DNA from: Stutzerimonas stutzeri
GTDB lineage: Bacteria; Pseudomonadota; Gammaproteobacteria; Pseudomonadales; Pseudomonadaceae
Assembly: GCF_018138085.1 (NCBI RefSeq)
Contig: NZ_CP073105.1
Location: 2,480,001 to 2,544,000, forward strand
DNA: 64,000 bases
Direction of reading: 5' to 3'
A program made the translations under genes and the position numbers. This document shows, piece after piece, positions 44,922-53,800 of this stretch (its first letter is position 1; every line of letters starts with the position of its first letter). The notes beneath the pieces were generated by a model. It made no database searches. It saw only the letters and a program-made list of their open reading frames with translations, and had not been told where the DNA came from.

Positions 44922-46604
44922 ATGTTGGCCTGTTTGAATTCAGATTGGAGTTTTTCAGCCCCCGTGCTGATGGCTCTGCTGGTTGGCCTCGGCGTCGCGG
45001 TGTTGACTCGCTGGGTTCGTCACCAACGGCAATTCGCCGGCAGTTCCGCTTTCACCTTGATGCACCTGGCTATCCTCTGGTGGCTCGGCGTTGCTGCGCT
45101 GGAAATGAGCGTTCACCAGCAGAGCTGCAAGATGTTCTGGGCAGGCATGGCCTGGCCCGCGATCCTCGGTGTGCCGACGTTCTGGTCGGTGTTTCTCTGG
45201 CAATACGCCAACAGCGTGCATCGCCCACTCAAGCCGCTCGCTATCATCGCCCTCATGGCAATGCCGGCGCTGTTCTGGCTGCTGGCACTGACCAACCCCT
45301 GGCACTGGCAGTTCTACGGCACGGCAAGCGCGCCGATCTCTTCAGCGCCCAACGCACCGATCGCCTACCAGCACGGACCGTTGTTCTACCTGGCGGCCGC
45401 TTATGGCTACCCTTTCATGCTGTTCTGCATCGGCATCACCTTGCGCGCGGCGGTGCTCAGCCGCGGCTTGCATAGGCGGCACTATGTGGTTTTCCTGGTG
45501 CTTACCACCATTCCCTGGGCGGCCAATATCAGTTACATCGCGTTTGGCTGGTCGCTGTTCGGCTTCGATCCCACGCCGTTCAGCTTTGCGCTGACGCTTG
45601 CAGGGTTCGGTTGGGCGATCAGCGGGCTGCGGCTGTTCGATCTGTTGCCAATAGCGCGCCACCTGCTGCTCGATGCATTGATCGACCCGGTGCTGGTGGT
45701 CGACCCGCAACGCCGCGTAATCGAGGCCAACCCCGCTGCACTTCGCCTGGCGCACCTCAAGCGCGACTGGCGCGGTCGCCCGTTGGCGCAATGGCCCTAC
45801 ATCGGCAGCACGCTGGACGACATCGTGCAGCGGGAGCTCGGAGACGCGCCGCAGATGCTGAGCGTCGACGCGCAGCAGCAGCATTTCGAGGTCCGCGTTC
45901 GATCGATCTGTCGCGCTACGCGGGAAGGGCCGGTGAGACTGGGGCAGATGCTCTATCTGCGCAACATCACCGAGTTCCAGCGCAGCCAGCAGCAACTGGC
46001 CGAGGCGCTGGCACTGAGCGAACAGCAACTGGCGACCATTACCAGCCTTCATGAAACGCTGCAGAACCAGGCACTTCGCGATCCGCTCACGGGCCTGTAC
46101 AACCGGCGTTACCTGCAGGAATTCTTCGCCCACGAGCTGGCCCACGCGCAGCGTGATGGAACACCTATCGCACTGGCCATGGTCGACCTCGATCATTTCA
46201 AGCGACTGAACGACACATACGGCCACGCGGCCGGTGACGACGCCTTGAAGGGCGTGGCGGCATTCCTGCTGGGCGGGTTGCGCAACACCGATGCGGCTTT
46301 TCGCATCGGTGGCGAGGAGTTCTTGCTGGTATTGCCGCGCACCCCGCCGCACGAGGCCGTGGCGAAGCTGGTGCGGCTGTGCGAACAATTCGCAGCCCAG
46401 GCGCTGGATACGCGCGCCGGCGCGCTACGCCTGACCATGTCCATAGGCGTAGCGCACTATCCATCACAAGCCAGCGACCTGGACGGCCTTATGCAGCAGG
46501 CCGACCGGCAGCTCTATCTGGCCAAGAACAGCGGACGGAACCAGGTCAGGTCGGCGCACGACACCATTGACGCGGCGGTCAGTGCCCTACCACGACCTCG
46601 CTAA
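44922..46604 (+). CDS. Membrane diguanylate cyclase (7TM-PAS-GGDEF)
   Basis: This is a 560-residue protein with seven hydrophobic helices in residues 1-230 (7TM histidine-kinase-type sensor region), a PAS domain (about 245-350), a coiled coil (LAEALALSEQQLATI) and a GGDEF domain (about 385-545). The active-site loop is FRIGGEEFLLVLPR, GGEEF, consistent with activity; LTGLYNRRYLQEFF begins the domain. There is no I-site RxxD evident four residues upstream. It makes cyclic di-GMP in response to a membrane or periplasmic signal. Confidence 0.9.
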   Translation: MLACLNSDWSFSAPVLMALLVGLGVAVLTRWVRHQRQFAGSSAFTLMHLAILWWLGVAALEMSVHQQSCKMFWAGMAWPAILGVPTFWSVFLWQYANSVHRPLKPLAIIALMAMPALFWLLALTNPWHWQFYGTASAPISSAPNAPIAYQHGPLFYLAAAYGYPFMLFCIGITLRAAVLSRGLHRRHYVVFLVLTTIPWAANISYIAFGWSLFGFDPTPFSFALTLAGFGWAISGLRLFDLLPIARHLLLDALIDPVLVVDPQRRVIEANPAALRLAHLKRDWRGRPLAQWPYIGSTLDDIVQRELGDAPQMLSVDAQQQHFEVRVRSICRATREGPVRLGQMLYLRNITEFQRSQQQLAEALALSEQQLATITSLHETLQNQALRDPLTGLYNRRYLQEFFAHELAHAQRDGTPIALAMVDLDHFKRLNDTYGHAAGDDALKGVAAFLLGGLRNTDAAFRIGGEEFLLVLPRTPPHEAVAKLVRLCEQFAAQALDTRAGALRLTMSIGVAHYPSQASDLDGLMQQADRQLYLAKNSGRNQVRSAHDTIDAAVSALPRPR

Positions 46605-46896
46605 CCTGCCGGATCGGCGTCAAATCGGTGTAATTGGCGATGTCCGCCATGATCTCTTCGGCGTGAGGGCCTATGCCGGCCTGAAAGGCTTCGACCGAAT
46701 CACAGAAGATGTGGCACATCGCAACGTACGGCGCCGGCTTGTCAGGGGTGCCGCCGGCAATGGCCTTGTCGATCGTGTAGTAAAGGCAGGCATCGCCCAT
46801 GCGGGCTTTGAGCAGCGGCAGATGCTTGTCGCGATAATAGTCGTGGTCGAACCGGGCGCCCGGTGTGTTGGGGTACATCACGCTGACTTTGATCAT
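46579..46896 (-). CDS. EthD-family dimeric alpha-beta barrel protein
   Basis: This is a 105-residue protein of the EthD/ferredoxin-like dimeric barrel family: MIKVSVMYPNTPGARFDHDYY, KHLPLLKARMGDA, FCDSVEAFQAGIGPHAEEIMADI and the conserved YTDLTP. EthD accompanies ether-degrading cytochrome P450 systems, but most members have unknown substrates. It overlaps the convergent diguanylate cyclase end by 26 bp. Confidence 0.85.
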   Translation of the reverse strand: MIKVSVMYPNTPGARFDHDYYRDKHLPLLKARMGDACLYYTIDKAIAGGTPDKPAPYVAMCHIFCDSVEAFQAGIGPHAEEIMADIANYTDLTPIRQVSEVVVGH

Positions 46897-47004
46897 GCAA
46901 CGGCTCCTCGATCGCGGGCGCTACCCGCGGGGATTAGGGACGGTCAACTATTGCACGGTTCGGCAGTGACAACCATGCGCGGGGGTTGTGCTTACAGCTC
47001 CATC

Positions 47005-47658
47005 TTAGCCGGCAACCCGTTCGCCAACCCGCAGCACGCCGGTGTCGATGGCCAGGTGAACCAGTTCGGCGTGTGAGCTGACCTGGAGCTTGCTCTTGAG
47101 CATGGTCAGGTAGTTGGAAACGGTCTTGCCACTGATGCACAGCCGCTCAGCGATCAACCGCGTAGGGGTTCCCTTGGCAAGCATCACGAATATCTCGAAT
47201 TCGCGCTGCGTCATTTCCTGCAGGCGCGGGTCCGGCGCGTCAACTGTCACCGGATTGCGCGCCAGCTGGGTCGCCAACGGCTGCTCGATATACGCATGAC
47301 CAGCCAGAATACGCCGCACCGCATCCACCAGCACCTCGGGCGATGAGCTTTTGGTGATGTAGCCCGCGGCGCCTGCATCCAGCGCCTGGCGCACCAACGG
47401 CAGCTCGTCGTGCATGCTGAAAAACAGCACACGCAGTTGGGGCAGTCGCTGCAGCAATCGCCGTGTGGTTTCAACGCCGCTGATGCCTGGCAAGCCAACG
47501 TCCATGATCACCAGGCTGGGTGGGGCTTGCTCGGCCCTCGACAACGCTTGCTCGCCATCGCAGGCCTCGATCACCTGAGCTTCCGGAAGCAAGACCCGCA
47601 GCAGCGCGGCATAGCCTTGCCTAACCACAGCGTGATCATCGACAAGCAGAATCTTCAT
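47005..47658 (-). CDS. eraR: Response regulator EraR (NarL/LuxR type)
   Basis: This is a 217-residue response regulator: receiver (ILLVDDHAVVRQGYAAL, phospho-Asp in LVIMDVGLPG about residue 54, TKSSSPEVLVDAV) and LuxR helix-turn-helix (EMTQREFEIFVMLAKG, LCISGKTVSNYLTMLKSKL). It overlaps the end of the kinase gene by 23 bp, so the pair is translated together. The location in the PQQ alcohol-oxidation region matches eraSR of P. aeruginosa; the name rests on context. Confidence 0.86.
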   Translation of the reverse strand: MKILLVDDHAVVRQGYAALLRVLLPEAQVIEACDGEQALSRAEQAPPSLVIMDVGLPGISGVETTRRLLQRLPQLRVLFFSMHDELPLVRQALDAGAAGYITKSSSPEVLVDAVRRILAGHAYIEQPLATQLARNPVTVDAPDPRLQEMTQREFEIFVMLAKGTPTRLIAERLCISGKTVSNYLTMLKSKLQVSSHAELVHLAIDTGVLRVGERVAG

Positions 47659-48922
47659 TGGACGCTGACTCCTTATAGGGAATGTCGAGGTAGACGACCC
47701 AGCCGGTGCTTCTGCAGTGGGTTGCGATCAGGGTGCCTTCCAGCGCACGCGCGCGCTCTTGCATTGACCGCAGACCGATGCCGGGCCGTCGTGCCCCCTG
47801 GTGGCCATTGCCGTTGTCACGGATCAGCAGCCTTAACCTCCGCCCGCTCAAGCGCAGCCGCACACGTACGAAGCTGGCCTGCGCATGTTTGGCCACGTTG
47901 GTCAGCGACTCCTGCAAGAGACGATACAGGTGCTCCTTGGTATGCAGTGGCAGGCTCGGCACACGGTGATCGATCCGCAGGCGCAGTTCGATACCTTGAG
48001 CGCTCTGCCACTGCTCGGCCAGCAGGCGCATGGCCTCTGGCAGCTCGAGATGATCGAGCATCACCGGGTAGAGCTCATGGGTCAGGCGACGGAATCCATC
48101 CTGCAATTGCTCGCAGTGCTCGTCGAGGCGGTGCGCGGTGCTGCTGACCATACATGGCTGGTCCTTGATCGCCTGGAGCAAGCAGGCCTGAGCGCGGATG
48201 CCAGCAAGGTATTGGCCCAGATCATCATGCAGCGTCTGAGCGAGCTGGGTGCGTTCGCGCTCCTGCAATGCCAGTAAAGCGCGCGTCAGATCGTCGTTGT
48301 CCCTTCGTGCATTCTCCAGCGAGCTCACCATGCGGTTGAAATGGCCGGCCAGCTGCCGCGCTTCGAGCATCGACTGATTCGGCAGACGTGTATCGAGCTG
48401 GCCTTGCGATACCCGGCCGAAGGCTGCGAGCAACTGATGCAGTACGTCCGAGGCTGGACGAACGGCCCAGCGAATCGCCAGCAGGCTCAGCGCCAACGCG
48501 ATGCCGAACAGCACCAGCAGCTGGCGCAGCGAATCCCGGACTTCCTCAATTTCATCTTGCGGATCGACGCTTAATTGCAAAGCCCGGCCATCGGCTAAGC
48601 GGACGGTCAGCGGCTCGGCGAGCGAATCCGGATACAAGGCCGCTTCCAGCCAGCCGCGCCGCTCCGACAATGGCTGTGTCTGGACGGCAGCATCATTCAA
48701 CCAACGCACCTTAACGTGTCGCAGGTGACGGGTAAGACCGGGCTGCAAGTCGGCCGGGTCGCGCTCTGCAACGTCTTTGAGATAGCCGATCACAGCACCC
48801 GCGGCATCGAGCTCCCGGACCACATCGTGACTGGCCTGGCGCAGGAGCACCACCGTGCAGATGCTCGCCACCAGACCGAAAAACAATGAGACCAGCAGAC
48901 TGATTCGCCAAAGTGCCGACAT
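47636..48922 (-). CDS. eraS: Sensor histidine kinase EraS (NarX type)
   Basis: This is a 428-residue membrane histidine kinase: TM1 (LLVSLFFGLVASICTVVLL), a periplasmic region of about 110 residues, TM2 (LLVLFGIALALSLLAI), a HAMP linker (about 155-205), a HisKA_3 box LAQTLHDDLGQYLAGI (phospho-His about 234) and an HATPase with LLQESLTNVAKHA and IRDNGNG. This domain order matches EraS, which works with EraR in the P. aeruginosa ethanol oxidation cascade. Its ligand is unknown. It lies 38 bp downstream of the start of the cupredoxin-like gene's stop side on the same strand. Confidence 0.85.
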   Translation of the reverse strand: MSALWRISLLVSLFFGLVASICTVVLLRQASHDVVRELDAAGAVIGYLKDVAERDPADLQPGLTRHLRHVKVRWLNDAAVQTQPLSERRGWLEAALYPDSLAEPLTVRLADGRALQLSVDPQDEIEEVRDSLRQLLVLFGIALALSLLAIRWAVRPASDVLHQLLAAFGRVSQGQLDTRLPNQSMLEARQLAGHFNRMVSSLENARRDNDDLTRALLALQERERTQLAQTLHDDLGQYLAGIRAQACLLQAIKDQPCMVSSTAHRLDEHCEQLQDGFRRLTHELYPVMLDHLELPEAMRLLAEQWQSAQGIELRLRIDHRVPSLPLHTKEHLYRLLQESLTNVAKHAQASFVRVRLRLSGRRLRLLIRDNGNGHQGARRPGIGLRSMQERARALEGTLIATHCRSTGWVVYLDIPYKESASNEDSACR

Positions 48923-48960
48923 GCGCAGCGCCCGGAGCCGTTAGATCGAAGGCCAGTGCA

Positions 48961-49398
48961 TCACTTGACCACGAAGCGCCCTTCCATGCCTTTGTTTTGC
49001 AGCCCTTGGCAGTAATAAGCAAAGCTGCCGGGCTTGACGGGCACGAAGAACAGCTCCGCCTCGCCCGCGTCTTCGAACTCCAGCTCGACCAGCGTGATGG
49101 CCTTGATCTCGACCCCACCGGCCTCGACCTTGCGCAGGAATATCGAGCGCGCGAACTCCGGCGCCTGGAACGCACAGGCCTTTTGTCCGTCGACAACGAC
49201 CTTCAACCGATAGGCCGTGCCGGTTTCAAGCTGATATTCCTTCTGCGAGACGGCGTAATCGCTTTCCTCGGAACCGAAGCGAAGATCGGGTAATGCCTGC
49301 GGGCGCAGGGTCAGGTCGCCGGCTGCGTGAACCTGATCGAAACCGATCAGGCTACCGAACAGCAAAAGATTGAGGATCAGGGCTCTGCAAGGCGTCAT
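48961..49398 (-). CDS. Cupredoxin-like secreted protein lacking histidines
   Basis: This is a 145-residue secreted protein with a signal peptide (ILNLLLFGSLIGFDQVHA). The C-terminal part FVPVKPGSFAYYCQGLQNKGMEG is clearly cupredoxin-like, with Cys and Met at the CxnM spacing of blue copper proteins. But there is no His at the expected position (QGLQ) and none in the whole mature protein, so a type 1 copper site is not possible in the usual form. It precedes eraSR on the same strand and is divergent from the PQQ-associated ABC operon, suggesting a periplasmic sensing or electron-transfer role. Confidence 0.75.
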   Translation of the reverse strand: MTPCRALILNLLLFGSLIGFDQVHAAGDLTLRPQALPDLRFGSEESDYAVSQKEYQLETGTAYRLKVVVDGQKACAFQAPEFARSIFLRKVEAGGVEIKAITLVELEFEDAGEAELFFVPVKPGSFAYYCQGLQNKGMEGRFVVK

Positions 49399-49460
49399 GG
49401 GGGGCAAGCTCTTCTTATTGTGGATGAGCGCCATCCTAGGGCGCCTCGCCGACGCGCTGG

Positions 49461-49474
49461 CTACTACCTTGGTA
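49461..49474 (+). promoter_or_regulatory. CTACTACC motif upstream of the PQQ-associated ABC operon
   Basis: GGCTACTACCTTGGTACAC lies about 80 bp before ATG 49554, in the spacer divergent from the cupredoxin-like gene. Same element family as at pqqA1, exaC and pedH. Confidence 0.6.
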
Positions 49475-49553
49475 CACAACGACTGGTACTTTCTGCATAT
49501 TTCCCCGCCCCGCCAGGGTTCCTATGCTGGTCGCAACGCCATAGGAGTCGCCC

Positions 49554-50747
49554 ATGCCCCATCCTTTGCTACGCACCGGTCGCCTGCTGGTACTGTGTTG
49601 CTGCGCCGCCCTGGCGAACACCGCAGCGGTCGCTGGCGAAGCGCTGGACGTGCGCATCGGCTATCTAGGTTACCGTCCGGATCCGGGCCCGCTGCTCTCC
49701 AACGTCATTCCCGAGCCGGACGATGCCGGGCTGCGCGGAGCGGAGCTGGCGATCACCGACAGCAACACCACAGGTCGCTTCCTCAACCACAGCTACCAGC
49801 TGACCGCACGTAACAGCGACTCGCCAGAACACCTGCTCGACGACGCGCGCGCGTTGCGCAACGACGGCCTGCGGCTGTTCATCGTCAACGCACCGGACGA
49901 CAGCCTGCGCCAGCTCGCCGAAGCATTACCCGACAGCCTGCTGATCAATGCCGGCAGCGCCAGCGACGAACTGCGCACCACGACCTGCCTGGCCAACGTG
50001 CTGCATACCCTGCCGAGCCGCAGCATGCTGGCCGATGCCCTGGGCCAGTTCCTCGCGGTGCGCCGCTGGAACCGCTGGCTGCTGATCAGCGGCCCGACGC
50101 CGGAAGACCAGGCCTACGCGGCGGCCATCCGGCGCGCAGCCAAACGCTTCGGCCACAAGATCGTCCTCGAGAAGGCCTGGACCTTCGACAATGACCAGCG
50201 CCGCACCGCCCAGGCGGAGATGCCACTGTTCACACAGGCCGACGATTACGACGTGGTGGTGGTGGCGGACGAGCGAGGCGACTTCGGCGAGTACGTGCCC
50301 TATCAGACCTGGCTACCGCGCCCGGTGGTCGGCACCCAGGGCATGACGCCCACCGGCTGGCACAAGACGGTGGAAACCTACGGCGCGGCGCAGTTGCAGA
50401 AGCGCTTCGAGGCGCTTGCCAACCGCTGGATGAACGACCGTGATTTCGCCGCCTGGATCGGCGTACGCAGCATTGCCACCGCGGTTACCCGACTGGGCAA
50501 CCCCGACCCGGCAGGCATCCTCCAGCTTTCCCTTAGCGAAACGCTACCGGTGGACGGCTTCAAGGGTCGCAAGCTGACCTTTCGCCCCTGGAGCGGCGAG
50601 CTGCGCCAGCCGATTCCGCTGGTGCACCCACGCGGTCTGGTTTCCAACTCGCCCCAGGAAGGCTTTCTGCATCCGACCAGCGAACTGGACACGCTGGGCT
50701 TCGACCGGCCCGAAAGCCAATGTCGTTTGAGCGAGCAGGAACTCTGA
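49554..50747 (+). CDS. PQQ alcohol-system ABC transporter substrate-binding protein
   Basis: This is a 397-residue periplasmic type I binding protein with a signal peptide (LVLCCCAALANTAAVAG). It contains IGYLGYRPDPGPLLSNVIPEPDDAGLRGAELAI (split) and VVVVADERGDFGEYVPYQTW, features of the receptor family found only beside quinoprotein alcohol dehydrogenases. It heads the operon binding protein - Sel1 protein - beta-propeller - ATPase - permease. Substrate unknown; export of a toxic aldehyde or a siderophore/metallophore-like delivery are guesses. Confidence 0.87.
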   Translation: MPHPLLRTGRLLVLCCCAALANTAAVAGEALDVRIGYLGYRPDPGPLLSNVIPEPDDAGLRGAELAITDSNTTGRFLNHSYQLTARNSDSPEHLLDDARALRNDGLRLFIVNAPDDSLRQLAEALPDSLLINAGSASDELRTTTCLANVLHTLPSRSMLADALGQFLAVRRWNRWLLISGPTPEDQAYAAAIRRAAKRFGHKIVLEKAWTFDNDQRRTAQAEMPLFTQADDYDVVVVADERGDFGEYVPYQTWLPRPVVGTQGMTPTGWHKTVETYGAAQLQKRFEALANRWMNDRDFAAWIGVRSIATAVTRLGNPDPAGILQLSLSETLPVDGFKGRKLTFRPWSGELRQPIPLVHPRGLVSNSPQEGFLHPTSELDTLGFDRPESQCRLSEQEL

Positions 50748-50751
50748 GCCA

Positions 50752-51234
50752 ATGCCAGCCAATTCACTACGTCTGGCACTACTCCTGACGGCGCCCGCGG
50801 CGTTTGGCGAAACCAGCGATCTGAGCTACGAATCCTTCGTCGATAGCGACAAGCGAATCAAATGCCTCTACGGGTACGCAGCGCAGAAAACCGGCGATCA
50901 CGCCGCGGCGCTGAAGATATTCGAAGACTGCGTCGAGCGCTGGAACGACGTCTATTCGATGATATGGCTGGCGCAGATGTACGAATCCGGCACCGGAGTG
51001 CCCCTGAGCCTGGAAAAGGCGGCTGCGCTCATCAAACTCGGTGCCGAGCAACCGGATACCGCCGCCTACGTAAGTCTCGCCCGTTATCACTGGGGCGTTG
51101 CGCTCGCCGAGGGCCGTGGCGTCACGGTTGACGTACAGGCCGCACGCTACTGGCTGCAGCGCGCCTCGGCAGATGGCCAGACCGAGGCCGATGACTATCT
51201 ACGACGGCTGGATTCACCCACTGCGCCTCGCTGA
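50752..51234 (+). CDS. Secreted Sel1/TPR-like repeat protein
   Basis: This is a 160-residue protein with a short signal peptide (LRLALLLTAPAAFG). Two to three Sel1-type helical repeats are visible: DVYSMIWLAQMYESGTGVPLSLEKAAALIKLGA and YHWGVALAEGRGVTVDVQAARYWLQRA (split). It starts 4 bp after the binding protein gene. Such repeats usually mediate protein contacts. No enzyme motif is present. Confidence 0.82.
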   Translation: MPANSLRLALLLTAPAAFGETSDLSYESFVDSDKRIKCLYGYAAQKTGDHAAALKIFEDCVERWNDVYSMIWLAQMYESGTGVPLSLEKAAALIKLGAEQPDTAAYVSLARYHWGVALAEGRGVTVDVQAARYWLQRASADGQTEADDYLRRLDSPTAPR

Positions 51235-51270
51235 CGGCAAGCGCCCTTACAACAATAACGAGACCGAACC

Positions 51271-52242
51271 ATGACCCGAACGCTCCTTGCCTCTGCCATC
51301 GCCTGCGGCCTCGCGTGGACCGCCAGCTCTGCGCTGGCGGCCACTGCCTATGTGTCCAACGAAAAGGACGACACCATCAGCGTGATCGACCTGGACTCGA
51401 TGGAAACGGTGGACACACTGGAGGTCGGCCAACGGCCTCGCGGCTTGGCACTGTCCCATGACAACAAGCTGCTCTATATCTGCGCCAGCGACTCGGACAC
51501 TGTCCAGGTGATGGACCTGGCGACGCGGAGGATCATCAAGCAGTTGCCATCGGGCGCCGACCCGGAACAGTTCGCCCTGCATCCCAATAACAAGTGGCTG
51601 TACATCTCCAACGAAGACGATGCGCTGGTTACGGTGGTGGATGTCGACAGCGAAGCGGTAATTGCCCAGATCGAGGTAGGCGTCGAGCCCGAGGGCATGG
51701 CCGTGTCGCCCGACGGCAAGTGGGCGATCAATACCAGCGAAACCACCAACATGCTGCACTGGATCGATACCGCCACCAACACGCTGGTAGACAACACCCT
51801 GGTCGACCAGCGCCCGCGGCATGTGGAGTTCAGTCATGACAGCAAGACCCTCTGGGCCTCGTCGGAAATCGGCGGCACCGTGACGATTGTCGATGTCGAC
51901 CAGCGCAAGGTGCAAAAGACTATCGATTTCGAGATCAAGGGCGTACACCGCGACAAGATCCAGCCGGTCGGCATTCGCCTGAGCGCCGACGGCAAGTACG
52001 CCTTCGTCGCCCTCGGCCCGGCTAACCGCGTAGCGGTCATCGACGCGAAGACCTACGAGGTGCTCGACTACCTGCTGGTTGGGCATCGCGTCTGGCATAT
52101 GGCGTTCAACCCCGATGAAAGCCGCCTGCTGACAACCAACGGCGTCAGCGGGGACGTGTCGGTCATCGACGTGCCCTCACTCAAAGTGACCAAGTCGATC
52201 AAGGTCGGGCGTTATCCCTGGGGCGTGGTGGTCGCGCCATGA
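51271..52242 (+). CDS. PQQ-associated YVTN beta-propeller protein
   Basis: This is a 323-residue periplasmic protein with a signal peptide (LLASAIACGLAWTASSALA) and seven YVTN-type propeller blades (AYVSNEKDDTISVIDLDSM, WLYISNEDDALVTVVDVDS, AFVALGPANRVAVIDAKT). It belongs to the propeller family always found beside quinoprotein dehydrogenase ABC systems. It may bind a substrate or cofactor for the transporter. Its stop overlaps the ATPase start by four bases (ATGA). Confidence 0.9.
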   Translation: MTRTLLASAIACGLAWTASSALAATAYVSNEKDDTISVIDLDSMETVDTLEVGQRPRGLALSHDNKLLYICASDSDTVQVMDLATRRIIKQLPSGADPEQFALHPNNKWLYISNEDDALVTVVDVDSEAVIAQIEVGVEPEGMAVSPDGKWAINTSETTNMLHWIDTATNTLVDNTLVDQRPRHVEFSHDSKTLWASSEIGGTVTIVDVDQRKVQKTIDFEIKGVHRDKIQPVGIRLSADGKYAFVALGPANRVAVIDAKTYEVLDYLLVGHRVWHMAFNPDESRLLTTNGVSGDVSVIDVPSLKVTKSIKVGRYPWGVVVAP

Positions 52243-52964
52243 GCGCGCTGGAGGTAGCGGACGTCAGTTTCGCCTATGGTGCACGTCAGGCGCTTCAGGA
52301 CGTCAGCTTCAGCGCCGCCAGCGGGCGCTTCACCGCGCTGCTCGGGCCCAACGGGGCCGGCAAGTCGACGTTGATCGCCCTGCTCACCCGTCTTTACGAC
52401 CTGCAGCGCGGCGAGATCAGGGTGGACGGTCATAGTCTGCGCGAGCAGCCGCGCGAGGCACTGCGGCGTCTGGGCGTGGTGTTTCAGCAAAGCACGCTGG
52501 ATCTGGACCTGAGCGTCGAGCAGAATTTGCGCTACCACGCCGCCCTGCACGGCATGCCGCGCAAGTTGGCCGGCGAGCGCATCGAGCTGGAGCTGGACCG
52601 CCAGCAGCTCGGCGAGCGGCGCAAGAGCAAGGTGCGTGAGCTCAACGGCGGGCATCGCCGTCGCGTCGAGATTGCACGCGCCCTGCTGCATCGACCGCGT
52701 CTGCTGCTGCTGGACGAAGCCAGCGCCGGCCTCGACCCGGCGAGCCGCCAGGCTCTGAACGATCACGTCCGGTCGCTGTGCGATGAAGGCATGAGCGTTC
52801 TCTGGACGACCCATTTGCTCGACGAAGTCAGCGCCGACGATGACCTGATCATCCTCAACCGCGGTCAGCTCGTTGCACAGGGCAGCGCCGCCGGGCTGTC
52901 AGCTGCCGATGGCGGCCTGCAGCAGGCTTTCGCGCGGCTCACCGCCCAGCCGGTGCCGACATGA
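52239..52964 (+). CDS. PQQ-associated ABC transporter ATP-binding protein
   Basis: This is a 241-residue ABC ATPase: Walker A GPNGAGKST (about residues 37-45), Q-loop VVFQQSTLDLDL, signature LNGGHRRRVEIARAL (LNGGH in place of LSGGQ), Walker B RLLLLDEASAGLDPASR and H-loop TTHLLDE. The domain matches ABC-2 exporters rather than importers. It is coupled to the propeller gene by ATGA. The 3' end of the gene (from GGTGCCGACATGA) is repeated five times in the following array. Confidence 0.93.
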   Translation: MSALEVADVSFAYGARQALQDVSFSAASGRFTALLGPNGAGKSTLIALLTRLYDLQRGEIRVDGHSLREQPREALRRLGVVFQQSTLDLDLSVEQNLRYHAALHGMPRKLAGERIELELDRQQLGERRKSKVRELNGGHRRRVEIARALLHRPRLLLLDEASAGLDPASRQALNDHVRSLCDEGMSVLWTTHLLDEVSADDDLIILNRGQLVAQGSAAGLSAADGGLQQAFARLTAQPVPT

Positions 52965-53757
52965 GCCCTTGCGCCCCGAACCGCACGCCTCCCCTCGTGG
53001 GCGCGGTCTTGACCGCGAAGAGAGTGGACAGGCACGTTCGCGGTCGAGACCGCTCCCACAGCACCGGCGACCTTCTTCTAAAGCCCTGTTCATTACCATG
53101 CAGGGCTCACCAGCCAGCGGGTGCCGACATGAATCCTTGCGCCCAGAACCGCACTCCTCCACTCGTGGAAGCGGTCTTGGCCACGAAGAGAATGCACCGG
53201 CACGTTCGCGGTCGAGACCGCTCCCACAACACCGGCGAGCTTCTTCTGAAGCCCTGTTCAATACCATGCAGGGCTCACCAGCCAGCCGGTGCCGACATGA
53301 GCGCTTGCGCCCCGAACCGCACGCATCCCCTCGTGGGAGCGGTCTCGACCGCGAAGAAAACGCACCGGCACGTTCGCGGTCGAGACCGCTCCCACAACAC
53401 CGGCGACTTTTTCTGGAGCCCTGTTCATTACCATGCAGGGCTCACCGGCCAGCGGGTGCCGACATGAGCCCTTGCACCCCGAACCGCACTCCTCCCCTCG
53501 TGGGAGCGGTCTTGACCGCGAAGAGAATGCACCGGCACGTTCGCGGTCGAGACCGCTCCCACGGCACCGGCGACTTTTTCTGGGTCCCTGTTCAACCATG
53601 CAGGGCTCACCAGCCAGCGGGTGCCGACATGAATCCTTGCGCCCCGAAACGCACTCCTCCCCTCGTGGGAGCGGTCTTGACCGCGAAGAAAACGCACCGG
53701 CACGTTCGCGGTCGAGACCGCTCCCACGGCACCGGCGACCCTTTTCTGGAGCATTCA
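52955..53757 (+). repeat. Tandem array of five REPIN-containing units (about 168 bp each)
   Basis: The stretch between ATPase and permease genes consists of five tandem units of 168, 168, 167, 165 and about 128 bp. Each opens with GGTGCCGACATGA (a copy of the ATPase gene end), contains GTGGGAGCGGTCTTGACCGC and its inverse GCGGTCGAGACCGCTCCCAC about 20-40 bp apart, and closes with a segment ending CCCTGTTCATTACCATGCAG. The inverted REP pairs (REPINs) span 52997-53059, 53165-53227, 53333-53395, 53500-53562 and 53665-53727. Open frames across the array are repeat artefacts. Confidence 0.93.
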
Positions 53758-53800
53758 TGTCCCTGAACTTCTGCCCCGAAATACTCAGTCAGGAGCTTTC

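Noticed and set aside
52873..53766. Repetitive Arg/His/Pro-rich open frames on both strands
   Set aside because: They arise from reading through the five REPIN units; periodicity follows the DNA repeat and no start is plausible.
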